From positions 240,783 through 304,782 of the forward strand of contig NZ_KB908057.1 of assembly GCF_000382325.1 (NCBI RefSeq): a stretch of DNA of 64,000 bases. Direction: 5' to 3'. The position numbers and the translations under genes are program-made. The notes under the pieces are model-generated. The model ran no database searches, was not told where the DNA came from, and saw nothing but the letters and a program-made list of their open reading frames with translations. Each line of letters starts with the position of its first letter. The stretch's first letter is position 1. This stretch comes from Woodsholea maritima DSM 17123 (GTDB taxonomy: Bacteria > Pseudomonadota > Alphaproteobacteria > Caulobacterales > Maricaulaceae). Below are positions 16,041-26,182 of the stretch, piece after piece.

Positions 16041-17702
16041 ATGGCAGCTTTTATGCAATCAAAACGCACGGGCTTTGATGCCAGTGCTCTGGCCGTGGGC
16101 GCAATCTGCGTCTTAGGTCTTCTTTGGTCCATTGTGACCGCTGCGCATGGGGCTGATGCTCTTATGCGCGGTCAAGCCTGGCTCATCGCAGCGGGCTTTA
16201 TCGTAGGTCTTATCATGCTTGTCGGCCATTATGGCGATGGCGGGCTTAAAGAAAATCCACGTGAATATAGTGAAACGATCGTCAAATACGGTACGATCGC
16301 CTCGATGTTCTGGGCTGTGGCTGGGCTTCTGGTCGGGGTGATTATCGCCGCGCAGATTTCCTTCCCGAATTTCTTGTATTTCCCAGACTTTCCTTTCACC
16401 AATTTTGGTCGCTTGCGCCCGTTACACACCTCGGCGGTGATTTTCGCCTTCGGGGGTAACGTCCTGCTGGCCACCTCCTTCTATGTGGTACAGCGCACCT
16501 GCCGCACCCGTCTGGTGGGCGGTGTCTGGAGCTGGTTTGTCTTTTGGGGCTATCAATTCTTTATCGTGATCGCCGCAACGGGCTATCTGATCGGGATTAC
16601 CCAATCGAAAGAATATGCCGAGCCTGAATGGTATGCCGATATCTGGTTGACCCTGGTGTGGGTGGTATATTTGCTGGTGTTCTTGGCGACGCTCGCCAAA
16701 CGTAAAGAGCCCCATATCTATGTCGCGAACTGGTTCTATCTGGCCTTCATCGTGACGATTGCACTCTTACACGTGGTCAACAATCTGGCCGTGCCGGTCA
16801 GCTTCTTTGGTTCTCGCAGTTATTCGGCCTTTGCCGGTGTGCAAGATGCGCTGACCCAGTGGTGGTATGGCCACAATGCGGTGGGCTTCTTCCTGACCGC
16901 GGGCTTCCTGGCCATCATGTACTACTTCATTCCCAAACGTGCAGAGCGCCCGGTTTTCTCTTACCGTCTCTCCATCGTGCACTTTTGGTCTTTGATCTTC
17001 ATCTATATCTGGGCCGGTCCGCACCACCTGCACTATACGGCTCTGCCGGAATGGGCGCAGACCCTGGGCATGACCTTCTCTATTATGTTGTGGATGCCGT
17101 CCTGGGGCGGGATGATCAATGGTCTGATGACCCTGTCTGGGGCCTGGGACAAGCTGCGCACCGATCCTGTGATCCGGATGCTGGTGGTCTCTGTGGCTTT
17201 CTACGGCATGTCCACCTTTGAAGGTCCGGTGATGAGTATTCGCGCCGTGAACTCTCTCTCGCACTATACCGACTGGACGATTGGTCACGTGCACTCTGGT
17301 GCGCTCGGCTGGGTGGGGTTCATTTCTTTCGGGGCGATTTACTGCCTGGTGCCTTGGTTGTGGAAGCGCAAGGGCATGTTCTCACGCGCTTTGATCGAGT
17401 GGCACTTCTGGCTCGCGACCTTGGGGATCCTCTTCTACATCTGCGCGATGTGGGTCTCTGGTATCCTGCAAGGCCTGTGGTGGAAAACCTATAATGATCT
17501 CGGTTTCCTCGAATACTCTTTCGTCGATACCGTCGAGGCTATGCATCCTTTCTATATCATCCGGATGCTGGGTGGGGTGCTCTACCTCGCTGGGGCTCTG
17601 ATCATGGTCTACAATGTCTACAAAACCATTCGTGGTGAGGTGAAGGCGAGCGAAGATGTCGCTCATCATCAACCTGCCGCGATCGATCAACCCGCAGAAT
17701 AG
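16041..17702 (+). CDS. ccoN: cbb3-type cytochrome c oxidase subunit I
   Basis: Catalytic haem-copper subunit of the high-affinity cbb3 oxidase, in the inner membrane; it reduces oxygen and pumps protons. At 553 residues with about 14 membrane helices it is typical. Histidine-bearing helices are present, including [14 protein letters not shown] (low-spin haem ligand helix), [16 protein letters not shown] (Cu-B region), the paired histidines in [11 protein letters not shown], and HVHSGALGW near the C-terminus. It heads ccoNOQP and the stop of ccoN is nine bases from ccoO. The complete cluster suggests life at low oxygen. Confidence 0.97.
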   Translation: MAAFMQSKRTGFDASALAVGAICVLGLLWSIVTAAHGADALMRGQAWLIAAGFIVGLIMLVGHYGDGGLKENPREYSETIVKYGTIASMFWAVAGLLVGVIIAAQISFPNFLYFPDFPFTNFGRLRPLHTSAVIFAFGGNVLLATSFYVVQRTCRTRLVGGVWSWFVFWGYQFFIVIAATGYLIGITQSKEYAEPEWYADIWLTLVWVVYLLVFLATLAKRKEPHIYVANWFYLAFIVTIALLHVVNNLAVPVSFFGSRSYSAFAGVQDALTQWWYGHNAVGFFLTAGFLAIMYYFIPKRAERPVFSYRLSIVHFWSLIFIYIWAGPHHLHYTALPEWAQTLGMTFSIMLWMPSWGGMINGLMTLSGAWDKLRTDPVIRMLVVSVAFYGMSTFEGPVMSIRAVNSLSHYTDWTIGHVHSGALGWVGFISFGAIYCLVPWLWKRKGMFSRALIEWHFWLATLGILFYICAMWVSGILQGLWWKTYNDLGFLEYSFVDTVEAMHPFYIIRMLGGVLYLAGALIMVYNVYKTIRGEVKASEDVAHHQPAAIDQPAE

Positions 17703-17711
17703 GGGGGAGAG

Positions 17712-18470
17712 ATGAGCTTCAAGAGCTTTATTGATAATTTCCACTCCAAGGTTATCGAGAAAAATTCCATGGTGTTGACGGCGGGCATTCTGGCCGTCGT
17801 CTCCATCGGGGGGATTATCGAGATTGCACCTTTGTTTTATCTCGATTCCACCATTGAAGAGGTTGAGGGCGTGCGTCCTTACTCTCCGCTCGAATTGATG
17901 GGCCGTGACATCTACATCCGTGAGGGATGCTATAATTGTCACTCTCAGATGATCCGTCCGCTTCGCGATGAGGTGGAGCGCTATGGTCATTATTCTCTGG
18001 CGGCAGAGAGCATGTATGACCACCCCTTCCAGTGGGGCTCTAAGCGTACCGGGCCAGACCTGGCGCGTCTGGGCGGCAAGTATTCAGATGAATGGCACCG
18101 TGACCATATGCGTGATCCACGCTCGGTCGTGCCTGAATCCGTTATGCCGCCCTATGCCCGCTTGGAACACAATCCTTTGGAGTTCGAAGGCGTTGTTGGT
18201 CCACGCATGGCGGCGCTTCGGGTTGTGGGTGTGCCCTATAGCGATGAGATGATTGCAGAGGCTGAGGCCGATTTGCGCGGTCAGCTCGATCCATATTCTG
18301 ATCGTTATGAGGTTCTGGGCGAGCGTTATCACGGGGCACCGCTTCGCGATTTCGACGGTAATCCAGACGTGATCTCAGAGCTCGACGCCTTGATCGCTTA
18401 TATGCAGATCCTGGGCACGATGGTGGATTTCTCCACCTATGAGCCTGAAGCGGCAGAAAACTTGAGGTAA
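17712..18470 (+). CDS. ccoO: cbb3-type oxidase monohaem subunit II
   Basis: Membrane-anchored monohaem cytochrome c that passes electrons to CcoN. It has one N-terminal membrane helix ([20 protein letters not shown]) and one CxxCH haem site in [14 protein letters not shown], the family signature. At 252 residues it is slightly longer than some homologues, with an insertion of acidic residues near [19 protein letters not shown]. It follows ccoN with GGGGGAGAG as ribosome site. Confidence 0.96.
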   Translation: MSFKSFIDNFHSKVIEKNSMVLTAGILAVVSIGGIIEIAPLFYLDSTIEEVEGVRPYSPLELMGRDIYIREGCYNCHSQMIRPLRDEVERYGHYSLAAESMYDHPFQWGSKRTGPDLARLGGKYSDEWHRDHMRDPRSVVPESVMPPYARLEHNPLEFEGVVGPRMAALRVVGVPYSDEMIAEAEADLRGQLDPYSDRYEVLGERYHGAPLRDFDGNPDVISELDALIAYMQILGTMVDFSTYEPEAAENLR

Positions 18471-18475
18471 GCGCG

Positions 18476-18685
18476 ATGTATCAGATCTTATCCAGTTTTG
18501 CCCAAACCTGGGGCTTATTGTCCTTTATCTTCATGTTCGCTGCGGTGCTGGCTTATGCCTTGTGGCCGAAGAATAAAGGCAAGTTTGCTCAAGCTGCGGC
18601 CATGCCGTTGCATGATGAGGGTCCTTTAACCGAGGACGCGCAATTGGAGACCCAAGGTCTCCGTCAGGAGCCAAGCCATGGCTGA
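18476..18685 (+). CDS. ccoQ: cbb3-type oxidase subunit IV
   Basis: A 69-residue single-helix subunit (LLSFIFMFAAVLAYALWPKNK) that stabilises the cbb3 complex and its interaction with CcoP. The helix ending in YALWPKNK is the family mark. It starts five bases after ccoO and its end overlaps ccoP by eight bases, so translation of the two is coupled. Confidence 0.93.
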   Translation: MYQILSSFAQTWGLLSFIFMFAAVLAYALWPKNKGKFAQAAAMPLHDEGPLTEDAQLETQGLRQEPSHG

Positions 18686-19613
18686 TAATCACGACGAAAG
18701 CCGCGAACGCGATGACCACTCTGGTGTTGAAACCACCGGTCATGAGTGGGATGGCATTAAAGAGCTGGATAATCCTTTGCCGCGCTGGTGGTTGTGGATT
18801 CTCTATGCCTCTGTAGTCTGGGCCGTAGTCTATATGGTCTTTATGCCGGCCATTCCGGGGCTTCCTGGCTTGGGCGACCATACCCGCGGTATCACAGACA
18901 ACTCCGAACGGCGCAATGTGGCTGAGGCCGTAGCCGAACTGGAAGCCTCACGCGCGGGCTATTTTGAGCAATTGCAACAGGCCGGTTCCATCGACGCTAT
19001 TGAAAGTGATCCAGATCTTCTGGGCTTTGCCATGGCGGCGGGGCGTTCAGCCTTTGGCGATAATTGTGCCACCTGTCACGGGGCCGGGGCGCAAGGCTTT
19101 GTCGGCTACCCCAACCTCAATGACGATGTCTGGCTGTGGGGCGGGACGTTTGAGGATATTCAGCACACTTTGCGGGTGGGTATTCGTTCCGAACACCGTG
19201 ATACGCGCTATTCGCAAATGCCCGCCTTTGGCCGTGATGAATTATTGAGCCGTGAAGAGATCAACCAGGTCACCGATTACGTCCTGACCCTGTCTGGGCG
19301 TGAGCCTGAGACCCTGGCCTCTGCTGAGGCGGGTGCTGAGATCTTTGTCAATCAATGTTCAGCCTGCCACATGGAAGACGGTACAGGTGACCGTTTTCAA
19401 GGCGCGCCCAACCTTACCGATGCTGACTGGCTGTATGGGGGTGAGCGTGCGCAAATCATCAATACCATCTGGCGTGGCCCCTATGGGGTGATGCCAAGCT
19501 GGGAAGGGCGCCTGGATGATCAAACGATCACAGCCCTTGCCGCTTATGTGTACTTCCTGGGCGGGGGTGAAAGCGATGCGTTCATCGAAGCCGCACAATT
19601 GAACCAGGACTAA
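18678..19613 (+). CDS. ccoP: cbb3-type oxidase dihaem subunit III
   Basis: Membrane-anchored dihaem cytochrome c, the entry point for electrons from soluble or bc1-bound cytochromes. After an N-terminal helix (NPLPRWWLWILYASVVWAVV, a CcoP hallmark) there are two haem domains, with CATCH (in DNCATCHGAG) and CSACH (in NQCSACHMEDG), and later methionines that serve as axial ligands. The 311 residues are normal. It ends ccoNOQP; the assembly genes begin 64 bases later. Confidence 0.97.
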   Translation: MADNHDESRERDDHSGVETTGHEWDGIKELDNPLPRWWLWILYASVVWAVVYMVFMPAIPGLPGLGDHTRGITDNSERRNVAEAVAELEASRAGYFEQLQQAGSIDAIESDPDLLGFAMAAGRSAFGDNCATCHGAGAQGFVGYPNLNDDVWLWGGTFEDIQHTLRVGIRSEHRDTRYSQMPAFGRDELLSREEINQVTDYVLTLSGREPETLASAEAGAEIFVNQCSACHMEDGTGDRFQGAPNLTDADWLYGGERAQIINTIWRGPYGVMPSWEGRLDDQTITALAAYVYFLGGGESDAFIEAAQLNQD

Positions 19614-19677
19614 AGGGTGAAGGCTCTGAGCGGGCTTGCGTTCAGAGCCAACCTTTCAAGGCTAAGGCCCAAAAACC

Positions 19678-21156
19678 ATGACACCATCAACATCTCCTCA
19701 GGCGGCAACGGATCAACACCAATCCGATGCGGTCGCGGTCAATGACGCCTCAACGCGTGAGCTTTATGCCAAGCGCCAGCAAATCTATCCCAAGCGCGCA
19801 AAGGGTAAATTTCGCCTTATCAAATGGGTGTTTATGGCCTTTGCGCTGGCTGCGTATTACCTTTTGCCTTTCATTCGCTGGGATCGTGGCCCGGATGCCT
19901 CTAACCAGGCCGTTCTGGTCGATTTCGCCCATCAGCGCTTTTATTTCTTCTTTATCGAGCTGTGGCCGCAGGAATTATATTTCGTCACTGGCCTATTGAT
20001 CATCGCCGCGCTGGCCTTGTTTCTGGCGACGGCCCTCTTTGGGCGGGTCTGGTGCGGCTATGCCTGCCCACAGACCGTCTGGACGGATTTATTTATTGCT
20101 GTGGAGCGCTTCTTTGAAGGCGATCGCAATAAACGCATGATGCGCGATAAAGCCCCGTGGAGCTTTGATAAGGCCTGGCGCAAAATCTCCAAACATATCG
20201 TATGGATCTTTATCGCCATGGCGACGGGCGGGGCTTGGATCTTATACTTCCACGATGCCTTTGATGTGGTTCATAATTTCTTTACCGGCCAGGCGGCGCT
20301 GACCTCCTATATCTTCTTCGCCATGCTGACCTTCACCACCTATACCCTGGCCGGCACGATGAGGGAGCAGGTCTGCACCTATATGTGCCCCTGGCCGCGC
20401 ATTCAGGCCGCGATGACGGACCGCGAAGCCTTGAACGTCACCTATCGGGTGGACCGGGGTGAACCGCGCGGGCCGCATAAAAAAGGCGAAAGCTGGGATG
20501 ATCGCGGCGATTGTATTGATTGTAAGCAATGCGTCGCCGTCTGCCCCATGGGCATTGATATCCGCAATGGTTCGCAGCTGGAATGCATCCATTGTGCGCT
20601 ATGTATTGATGCGTGTGATGATATTATGGACAAGGTGGGCCGCCCGCGTGGGCTGATCACCTATGAAACCGATGATAATGTGGACCGGTTCCAGCGCGGT
20701 GAAAAACCCCGCTATCGTTTCATCCGCAGCCGGACGGTGTTTTATGCCAGCGTGCTAACGGTGATCTGCGCTATTATGGCCTATGGTCTGATGACCCGCA
20801 CAACGCTAGAGTTGAATGCTTCACGCGATCGCAATCCCAATTACGTCCGTTTGTCAGATGGCTCGGTGCGCAATGGCTATACGCTTAAAGTGATCAATAA
20901 AAGCGCGCGCTATGTAAACCTAGACATCCATGTCGAGGGTGACCCGGCGATTGAAATGCGCATTATCGGTCATGAGGGTGAGGGGCTGAGCCTGCCGGTT
21001 GAGCCTGATCGTACGCGTAACTTCAAGGTCTTCCTGGCCTTGCCGCCTGAGGCCATTGATGGGCCGTCTGAGAGTTTCACCTTTGTTGTGAGCGATCCGG
21101 AAACCGGCGAAACCGCAACAACGCGCAGTGTCTTACTAACTGGAGCGCCCCGATGA
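19678..21156 (+). CDS. ccoG: cbb3 oxidase maturation protein, cupric reductase-like ferredoxin
   Basis: CcoG (FixG/RdxA) is a membrane iron-sulfur protein that in other bacteria reduces Cu(II) for delivery to the cbb3 oxidase. Here 492 residues: N-terminal membrane helices, the cysteine block GRVWCGYACPQTVWTD, two 4Fe-4S motifs (CIDCKQCVAVCP and CIHCALCIDACD), and a C-terminal immunoglobulin-like periplasmic domain. The ATG at 19678 follows a 64-base gap after ccoP, short enough for read-through. The stop overlaps ccoH by four bases. Confidence 0.95.
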   Translation: MTPSTSPQAATDQHQSDAVAVNDASTRELYAKRQQIYPKRAKGKFRLIKWVFMAFALAAYYLLPFIRWDRGPDASNQAVLVDFAHQRFYFFFIELWPQELYFVTGLLIIAALALFLATALFGRVWCGYACPQTVWTDLFIAVERFFEGDRNKRMMRDKAPWSFDKAWRKISKHIVWIFIAMATGGAWILYFHDAFDVVHNFFTGQAALTSYIFFAMLTFTTYTLAGTMREQVCTYMCPWPRIQAAMTDREALNVTYRVDRGEPRGPHKKGESWDDRGDCIDCKQCVAVCPMGIDIRNGSQLECIHCALCIDACDDIMDKVGRPRGLITYETDDNVDRFQRGEKPRYRFIRSRTVFYASVLTVICAIMAYGLMTRTTLELNASRDRNPNYVRLSDGSVRNGYTLKVINKSARYVNLDIHVEGDPAIEMRIIGHEGEGLSLPVEPDRTRNFKVFLALPPEAIDGPSESFTFVVSDPETGETATTRSVLLTGAPR

Positions 21157-21614
21157 TTAAGGAAGTCAAAGGCTATCATGTTCTGATTGTGATCATGTGC
21201 TTTTTTGGGGTGACGATTGCGGTCAATGCGACCTTCGTCACCTTGGCGCTAAAGACGTTCAGTGGTGAAGATGTTGAGCGCTCTTACCTGCAAGGGGTAG
21301 ATTATAACGATGTGCTGGCGCGTCGGCGCGCCCAGGCAGAACTGGGGTGGCGCGCGGAATTTGAAGTTTCGGGCAGTGAGATCCTAATCGCGGTGCAAGA
21401 TCGCGAGGGCCATCCCGTTGAAGGGCTGATGTTGCAAGGGCGTTTGCGTCATCCCACGAATAGCCATCATGATCAGGCACTGAGCTTTCAACCTGCGGGC
21501 CAGGGGCTCTACAGCGCCGCATTCGATCCCAGCCTGGTGGGCAGTTGGCGGCTCGTGGCTCATAGCGCAGATGAGGCCCCCTTCGAACTGGAGCATGCCC
21601 TTTGGCTGAACTAG
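21153..21614 (+). CDS. ccoH: cbb3 oxidase assembly protein FixH family
   Basis: A 153-residue protein with one N-terminal membrane helix (HVLIVIMCFFGVTIAVNATFV) and a small beta-rich periplasmic domain, matching FixH/CcoH, which is needed for a stable cbb3 complex and works close to the copper route. The start is fixed by an ATGA overlap with ccoG. It is overlapped at the end by the TTG start of ccoI. Confidence 0.93.
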   Translation: MIKEVKGYHVLIVIMCFFGVTIAVNATFVTLALKTFSGEDVERSYLQGVDYNDVLARRRAQAELGWRAEFEVSGSEILIAVQDREGHPVEGLMLQGRLRHPTNSHHDQALSFQPAGQGLYSAAFDPSLVGSWRLVAHSADEAPFELEHALWLN

Positions 21615-23797
21615 CCCTCCATCACGATTGGGATCTCGATCAGGATCCTACGGCCTTTGTGCGCGCGAGCGGTCAATTAAAGGCTTTAGATCTGGCGGTG
21701 GAAGGCGCGCATTGTGCGCGCTGTATCGCCAAGATCGAAAATGGCTTGAAGGATCAGCCGGGCTTGAAATCAGCCCGGCTTAATCTGTCGACGGGCCGCC
21801 TGGCGATCCTGTTTAGCGGGGACGATGTGCGCGCGCGCGATTATGTGCGCGCCTTGCGCACTTTGGGCTATCCGGCCAGCCCCTATGCGCCGGAAACTGA
21901 AACCAGCGCGGTCAGTCAAGAAGAAAAGCGCCTGTTGCGCGCCATGGCGGTGGCGGGCTTTGCCACGGCCAATGTCATGCTGCTCTCGGTCTCGGTCTGG
22001 TCGGGCGCGGGCGAGATGGGCGAGGCCACGCAAACCCTTTTCCATTGGATTTCGGCGCTGATTGTGCTGCCGACGGTGGCCTATTCGGGACGGCCTTTCT
22101 TTGGCTCGGCGATCCGCGCTTTAAAGGCCAAGCATGTCAATATGGATGTCCCGATCAGCCTGGCGGTATTCCTGGCGTGCGGGCTATCGCTTTATGAAAC
22201 CGTGATCGGCAAGGGTCATACCTATTTTGATGCCGCCGCGATGTTGTTGTTTTTTCTGCTGATCGGGCGCTATCTCGATAGCCGCCTGCGCGCACGTGCT
22301 GGGCAGTCGGCGCGCCATCTCGCCGCGATGCAGGCCGCTGTGGCGCATCGGGTGGAAAGCGATGGAGTAATCTCTGCCATTGCGGCGCGCGATGTTATTC
22401 CCGGTGATGTCTTGCTGGTGGCCTCAGGCGATAAAGTGCCTGTGGACGGCCAATTGCTGGATCCGGGCGCAGAGCTGGATACCAGCCTCGTGACAGGCGA
22501 AACCGTGCCGCGCCAAGCCCAAACGGGTGAGGCGCTTTATTCGGGCATGGTCAATCTCTCCCATCCGTTCAAGATGACCGCGACGGCCGCGCGCGAAGAT
22601 TCGCTATTGGCCGAGATTACGCGTCTGGTTGAGGCGGGCGAGCAGAGCCGTTCGCGCTATGTGCGTTTGGCCGATCGTGCGGCCAATCTGTATGTGCCGA
22701 TCGTGCATACTCTGGCCGCCCTTACTCTGGTCGGTTGGCTGGTCCTCACCCAAGATCCGCGCGCCGCAATCCTCAACGCCATTGCCGTGTTATTGATCAC
22801 CTGTCCGTGTGCGCTGGCGCTGGCGGTGCCTGCGGTTCAGGTGGTGGCCAGTGGGCGCTTGTTTAAATCCGGCATCCTCATCAAGTCGGGTGATGCGTTG
22901 GAGCGTTTGGCCAAGGCCGATTACGCGGTGTTTGATAAAACCGGCACGCTGACACGCGGCAAGCCGCGTCTCATCAATACCGAAGCTCTGCCGCCCGATG
23001 CGCTGGAGCTGGCGGCCAAGCTGGCGCGCACCTCACGCCATCCTTTGTCTCGCGCCATCGCCGATGCCGCTGGGATGGGCGATACGGCTGACCATCTTGA
23101 AGAGATTGCGGGCGGGGGCCTGAAAGGTCAGATCAAGGGCGTGGCCGTGGCCTTCGGCTCCGCGAGTTGGATGGGGGTTGAAGAGGCCTCTTCAAAAGAC
23201 AATGAAGGCTTCACCCAGGAAGCTTGGCTACGCTATGGCCATGAAGCGCCTGTACGGTTTCAGTTTAGCGATGCTCTGCGCGATGATGCCCAAACCGCCC
23301 TGGAGGGCCTACGCCAACGCGATTTCACCTTGGAATTACTCTCTGGTGATCGTCCCCATGCCGCAGAAGCCATTGCCGATCATTTGGGCTTGGAGCGCTG
23401 GAAAGGCGGGCTGAAACCGCAAGATAAAATCGCGCGTATCGAGGCCCTGATCAATGAAGGCTATAAGCCGGTCATGGTCGGGGATGGCATCAATGATGCC
23501 CCGGCCCTGGCGGCGGCCTATGTTTCAATTTCCATGGGCTCCGCTTCGGAGGTTAGCCGCTCTGCCGCCGATCTGGTGATCCAGGGTGATCATCTCGCCC
23601 GCATTCCAGAAGCGGTGGACATTGCACGCGCGTCACAATCACGCATTCTGGAAAACTTCGCGCTGGCCGCGCTGTATAATATGATTGCGATCCCATTGGC
23701 CGTGTTCGGCTTTGTGACGCCCTTGGTAGCGGCGATCGCGATGTCGGCCTCGTCCATTTTGGTGACGCTTAACGCCTTACGATTGGCACGCAAATGA
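21602..23797 (+). CDS. ccoI: cbb3-associated copper-exporting P1B ATPase
   Basis: CcoI (FixI) moves copper across the inner membrane for the CcoN active site. The 731 residues hold an N-terminal HMA domain with the metal site CARC (EGAHCARCIAK), eight membrane helices, the CPC metal motif in ITCPCALALAVP, the phosphorylation loop DKTGTLTRG, and the hinge GDGINDAPAL. The TTG at 21602 lies within the end of ccoH (13-base overlap); there is no in-frame ATG before the HMA domain, so the TTG is accepted. Confidence 0.94.
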   Translation: MAELALHHDWDLDQDPTAFVRASGQLKALDLAVEGAHCARCIAKIENGLKDQPGLKSARLNLSTGRLAILFSGDDVRARDYVRALRTLGYPASPYAPETETSAVSQEEKRLLRAMAVAGFATANVMLLSVSVWSGAGEMGEATQTLFHWISALIVLPTVAYSGRPFFGSAIRALKAKHVNMDVPISLAVFLACGLSLYETVIGKGHTYFDAAAMLLFFLLIGRYLDSRLRARAGQSARHLAAMQAAVAHRVESDGVISAIAARDVIPGDVLLVASGDKVPVDGQLLDPGAELDTSLVTGETVPRQAQTGEALYSGMVNLSHPFKMTATAAREDSLLAEITRLVEAGEQSRSRYVRLADRAANLYVPIVHTLAALTLVGWLVLTQDPRAAILNAIAVLLITCPCALALAVPAVQVVASGRLFKSGILIKSGDALERLAKADYAVFDKTGTLTRGKPRLINTEALPPDALELAAKLARTSRHPLSRAIADAAGMGDTADHLEEIAGGGLKGQIKGVAVAFGSASWMGVEEASSKDNEGFTQEAWLRYGHEAPVRFQFSDALRDDAQTALEGLRQRDFTLELLSGDRPHAAEAIADHLGLERWKGGLKPQDKIARIEALINEGYKPVMVGDGINDAPALAAAYVSISMGSASEVSRSAADLVIQGDHLARIPEAVDIARASQSRILENFALAALYNMIAIPLAVFGFVTPLVAAIAMSASSILVTLNALRLARK

Positions 23798-23982
23798 CGG
23801 CTTTATTATGGTTGATGCCTGCGGCTCTGGCCTTGGGCGTAGCAGGTCTGATCGGGTTTTTCTGGTCGGTGAAATCGGGCCAGTTTGACGATCTTGAAGG
23901 GGCCGCTCAGCGCATCCTCATCGAAGAGGACGCGCCGATTGTTGAAGAGCCGCTCGACGAGGGCTCAAGGCAGTCTTCTTAA
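23794..23982 (+). CDS. ccoS: cbb3 oxidase maturation protein CcoS
   Basis: A 62-residue membrane protein with one helix (LWLMPAALALGVAGLIGFFW) followed by KSGQFDDLEGAAQRIL, the conserved CcoS signature. CcoS is needed for cofactor insertion into CcoN. It overlaps ccoI by four bases (ATGA) and ends the oxidase cluster, meeting the convergent DUF2189 gene with a four-base overlap. Confidence 0.95.
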   Translation: MTALLWLMPAALALGVAGLIGFFWSVKSGQFDDLEGAAQRILIEEDAPIVEEPLDEGSRQSS

Positions 23983-24758
23983 GCTTTAATTGCGCTGGCG
24001 CTGGGTTCCGGGCGGGGCGCGAAGTCTTTATAGGCGCGCCAGCTGGCATGGGCGATCCAGGGGAAGGTTACGGCCAAACCCACCAGAAAAAACGCAATTC
24101 CCACAATCGTCATGAAGGCGATCAACCAAGCCCAGGTCAGCATCACAAACGGATTTTTGATCACCGCTTTGACACTGGCGACTAAGGCCGTGATGGCATC
24201 GACATCCTGATCGACCAGCATGGGGAAGGAAATCGCCGATACGCTGAACGCCACTACGGCCAAGCCAAAGCCAATCAGTGTGCCAAACCCCATTAACGCT
24301 AAGCCCTTGGGCGAGTTGATGGCGAAAGCGAAAAAATCACTCAGCGACATGATTTCAGCCGGGGCGAGCGCGACATAAAGAAATTGCGCCATACGCGCCC
24401 AGGTCAGGAAGAAGATTAATAGCAAAACGCTCAGAAGCGCCAATTGGCTGAGGCGTGAGCCAGAAATGCGCCAAAAATCAAGAAGGCGCGGTGTTTCCCC
24501 GGCATCAATCATCTCGCTGATGCGATAGACGCCAATGGCAAAGACCGGCGCGATCAGGGCAAAGCCCGCTAAAGCCACCGGCGCAGCGCTCGCCATGTGG
24601 ATCGCGGCCAGGCCTGCCACGATCATAGTTCCAATCAGCGCAAAAACCAGCCCATAGCCAATGCTGACCAACGGCGCGCGCTTTAAATCCTGCCATCCCG
24701 CTTTCAACCATGCCCAGGGGGCATCGCGCCGGATGGGTGATAATTCAACCATACTCAT
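23979..24758 (-). CDS. DUF2189 family integral membrane protein
   Basis: A 259-residue membrane protein with about six helices, opening with DAPWAWLKAGWQDLKRAPLVSIGYGLVFALIG, which fits the DUF2189 family (trp-rich amphipathic start, then a run of membrane segments) found widely next to cytochrome oxidase genes in proteobacteria. Its function is unknown. It is convergent with ccoS (four-base overlap), and the neighbourhood supports, but does not prove, a respiratory link. GAGGAGATGAG just upstream supports the ATG at 24758. Confidence 0.85.
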   Translation of the reverse strand: MSMVELSPIRRDAPWAWLKAGWQDLKRAPLVSIGYGLVFALIGTMIVAGLAAIHMASAAPVALAGFALIAPVFAIGVYRISEMIDAGETPRLLDFWRISGSRLSQLALLSVLLLIFFLTWARMAQFLYVALAPAEIMSLSDFFAFAINSPKGLALMGFGTLIGFGLAVVAFSVSAISFPMLVDQDVDAITALVASVKAVIKNPFVMLTWAWLIAFMTIVGIAFFLVGLAVTFPWIAHASWRAYKDFAPRPEPSASAIKA

Positions 24759-24864
24759 CTCCTCGCGTCCTGGCGTTGGGCTTTGCCCTATCCGCCACGA
24801 TCATAACGGTATTGGAGCACGGTTTTATAAAAACCCCAAATATTTTATGGCCAAACTTTGAGCG

Positions 24865-24898
24865 GGAAGGCGTCGAGATTTAAACAAACTCGCCTTCC
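24865..24898 (-). other. Stem-loop at the 3' end of the thr operon
   Basis: GGAAGGCG pairs with CGCCTTCC around an 18-base loop that contains the thrC stop codon. No U-run follows, so it is more likely a 3'-stabilising hairpin, or chance, than an intrinsic terminator. Confidence 0.3.
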
Positions 24899-26169
24899 AG
24901 CGCGTCGAGTAACGCTTCCAAGCGGGGCTCTAAGGCGGCGGCATGGGCCGAACGCTCTAACACAGCGGCGAGCGCCGGGCTGGGGTCGATGCGGGTTTTC
25001 AAGATCGGCTCAACCACATCAGAAAATTTATAGGGGTGCGCCGTGGCGGCAATGATCCAGACGCCGTCCCTTTCGTTCGCGCTGAGCTGGCGATAGGTCT
25101 CTATTCCCGTGGCTCCATGGGGGCACCAGATATAGCCGGTGTCCTGATACTCACGCGCCAGGGCCGCTTTGATGGTCTCATCATCAACGCGGGTGACGGG
25201 TGCGCGCGCTTCGCCTTCTAAAGCCTGCAAGCGCGGGAAATTATTCGGTGCGCCGACATCCATGGCATTGGCCAAGGTGGCGATCGAAGCGCGCGGCGTG
25301 AAGGGGGCCCCCTCACTCCAGTCTTTCAAGGTCGCATTGGCATTGGTGGCGATATGGATCTCGCCGATGGGAAAGCCCATGGCGCGTGCATAATGGGCGG
25401 CGACGCTATTACCCAGATTGCCGGTTGGGATGATGAAGCCCGGCTTGACGCCATGGCGATGGTAAGCCTCCAACGCGGCGCGCGCCCAATAAACGGTTTG
25501 CGGCAGTAAGCGCGCGATATTGATCGAATTGGCCGAGGTGAGATGAAAGCGCGCCTTGGCTTCGGGGTCGTTAAACGCAGCTTTGACAAGCGCTTGGCAG
25601 GCGTCGAAATCGCCATGCACCCGATAGGTGCGCGCCGGGGTGCGCCAGCATGACAGCTGACGGGCCTGGAAATCAGACACCCGGCCATCGGGATAAAGAA
25701 TGACGGTTTGCACATGGGGCTGGCCTTCACCGGCACAGCCCACCGCCCCGCCGGTATCGCCCGATGTCGCCGCCAGTACAGTGAGGATTTCACCGGTGCT
25801 CGCTAAGGCATTGAGACAGCCCATCAAGAAGCGCGCGCCATAATCCTTGAACGCGCCGGTCGGACCATGAAACAGCTCCAGCGCGTAAAGGCTCTGTTGG
25901 CCCTCATCGGGCCGGGTCAGGGGGGCGGGAAAATTGAAAGCCGTTTCGCAAATCGTGTTGAGATGAGGCTCCAGCGCGTCTCCCGCAAAGAAGGGCGCTA
26001 AAAGGGTCTTGGCGAGGCTTACCAGATCAATATCAGGCGGGAAATCATCCCGATTGAACTTCGGCAGGTGCGCCGGGCGGTATAAGGCCCCTTTCGCCGA
26101 AAGGCCGGTGCGAATGGCCGCGCTGGCGCTGATCGCGCCTTCATCGGTATTGATGGGAAGAAAGTCCAT
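24880..26169 (-). CDS. thrC: Threonine synthase
   Basis: PLP enzyme that converts O-phosphohomoserine to threonine in the cytoplasm. The 429 residues are of the long, proteobacterial class. The PLP lysine is in HGPTGAFKDYGARF, and the phosphate-binding ATSGDTGGA and the PTGNLGNSVAA loop are present. The opening residues MDFLPINTDEG resemble the family start, except that the usual YxSTRG motif reads LPINTDEG. It is the last gene of the thrA-thrB-thrC transcript, 13 bases after thrB. Confidence 0.94.
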   Translation of the reverse strand: MDFLPINTDEGAISASAAIRTGLSAKGALYRPAHLPKFNRDDFPPDIDLVSLAKTLLAPFFAGDALEPHLNTICETAFNFPAPLTRPDEGQQSLYALELFHGPTGAFKDYGARFLMGCLNALASTGEILTVLAATSGDTGGAVGCAGEGQPHVQTVILYPDGRVSDFQARQLSCWRTPARTYRVHGDFDACQALVKAAFNDPEAKARFHLTSANSINIARLLPQTVYWARAALEAYHRHGVKPGFIIPTGNLGNSVAAHYARAMGFPIGEIHIATNANATLKDWSEGAPFTPRASIATLANAMDVGAPNNFPRLQALEGEARAPVTRVDDETIKAALAREYQDTGYIWCPHGATGIETYRQLSANERDGVWIIAATAHPYKFSDVVEPILKTRIDPSPALAAVLERSAHAAALEPRLEALLDALEGEFV

Positions 26170-26182
26170 GATCCGTCTCGCC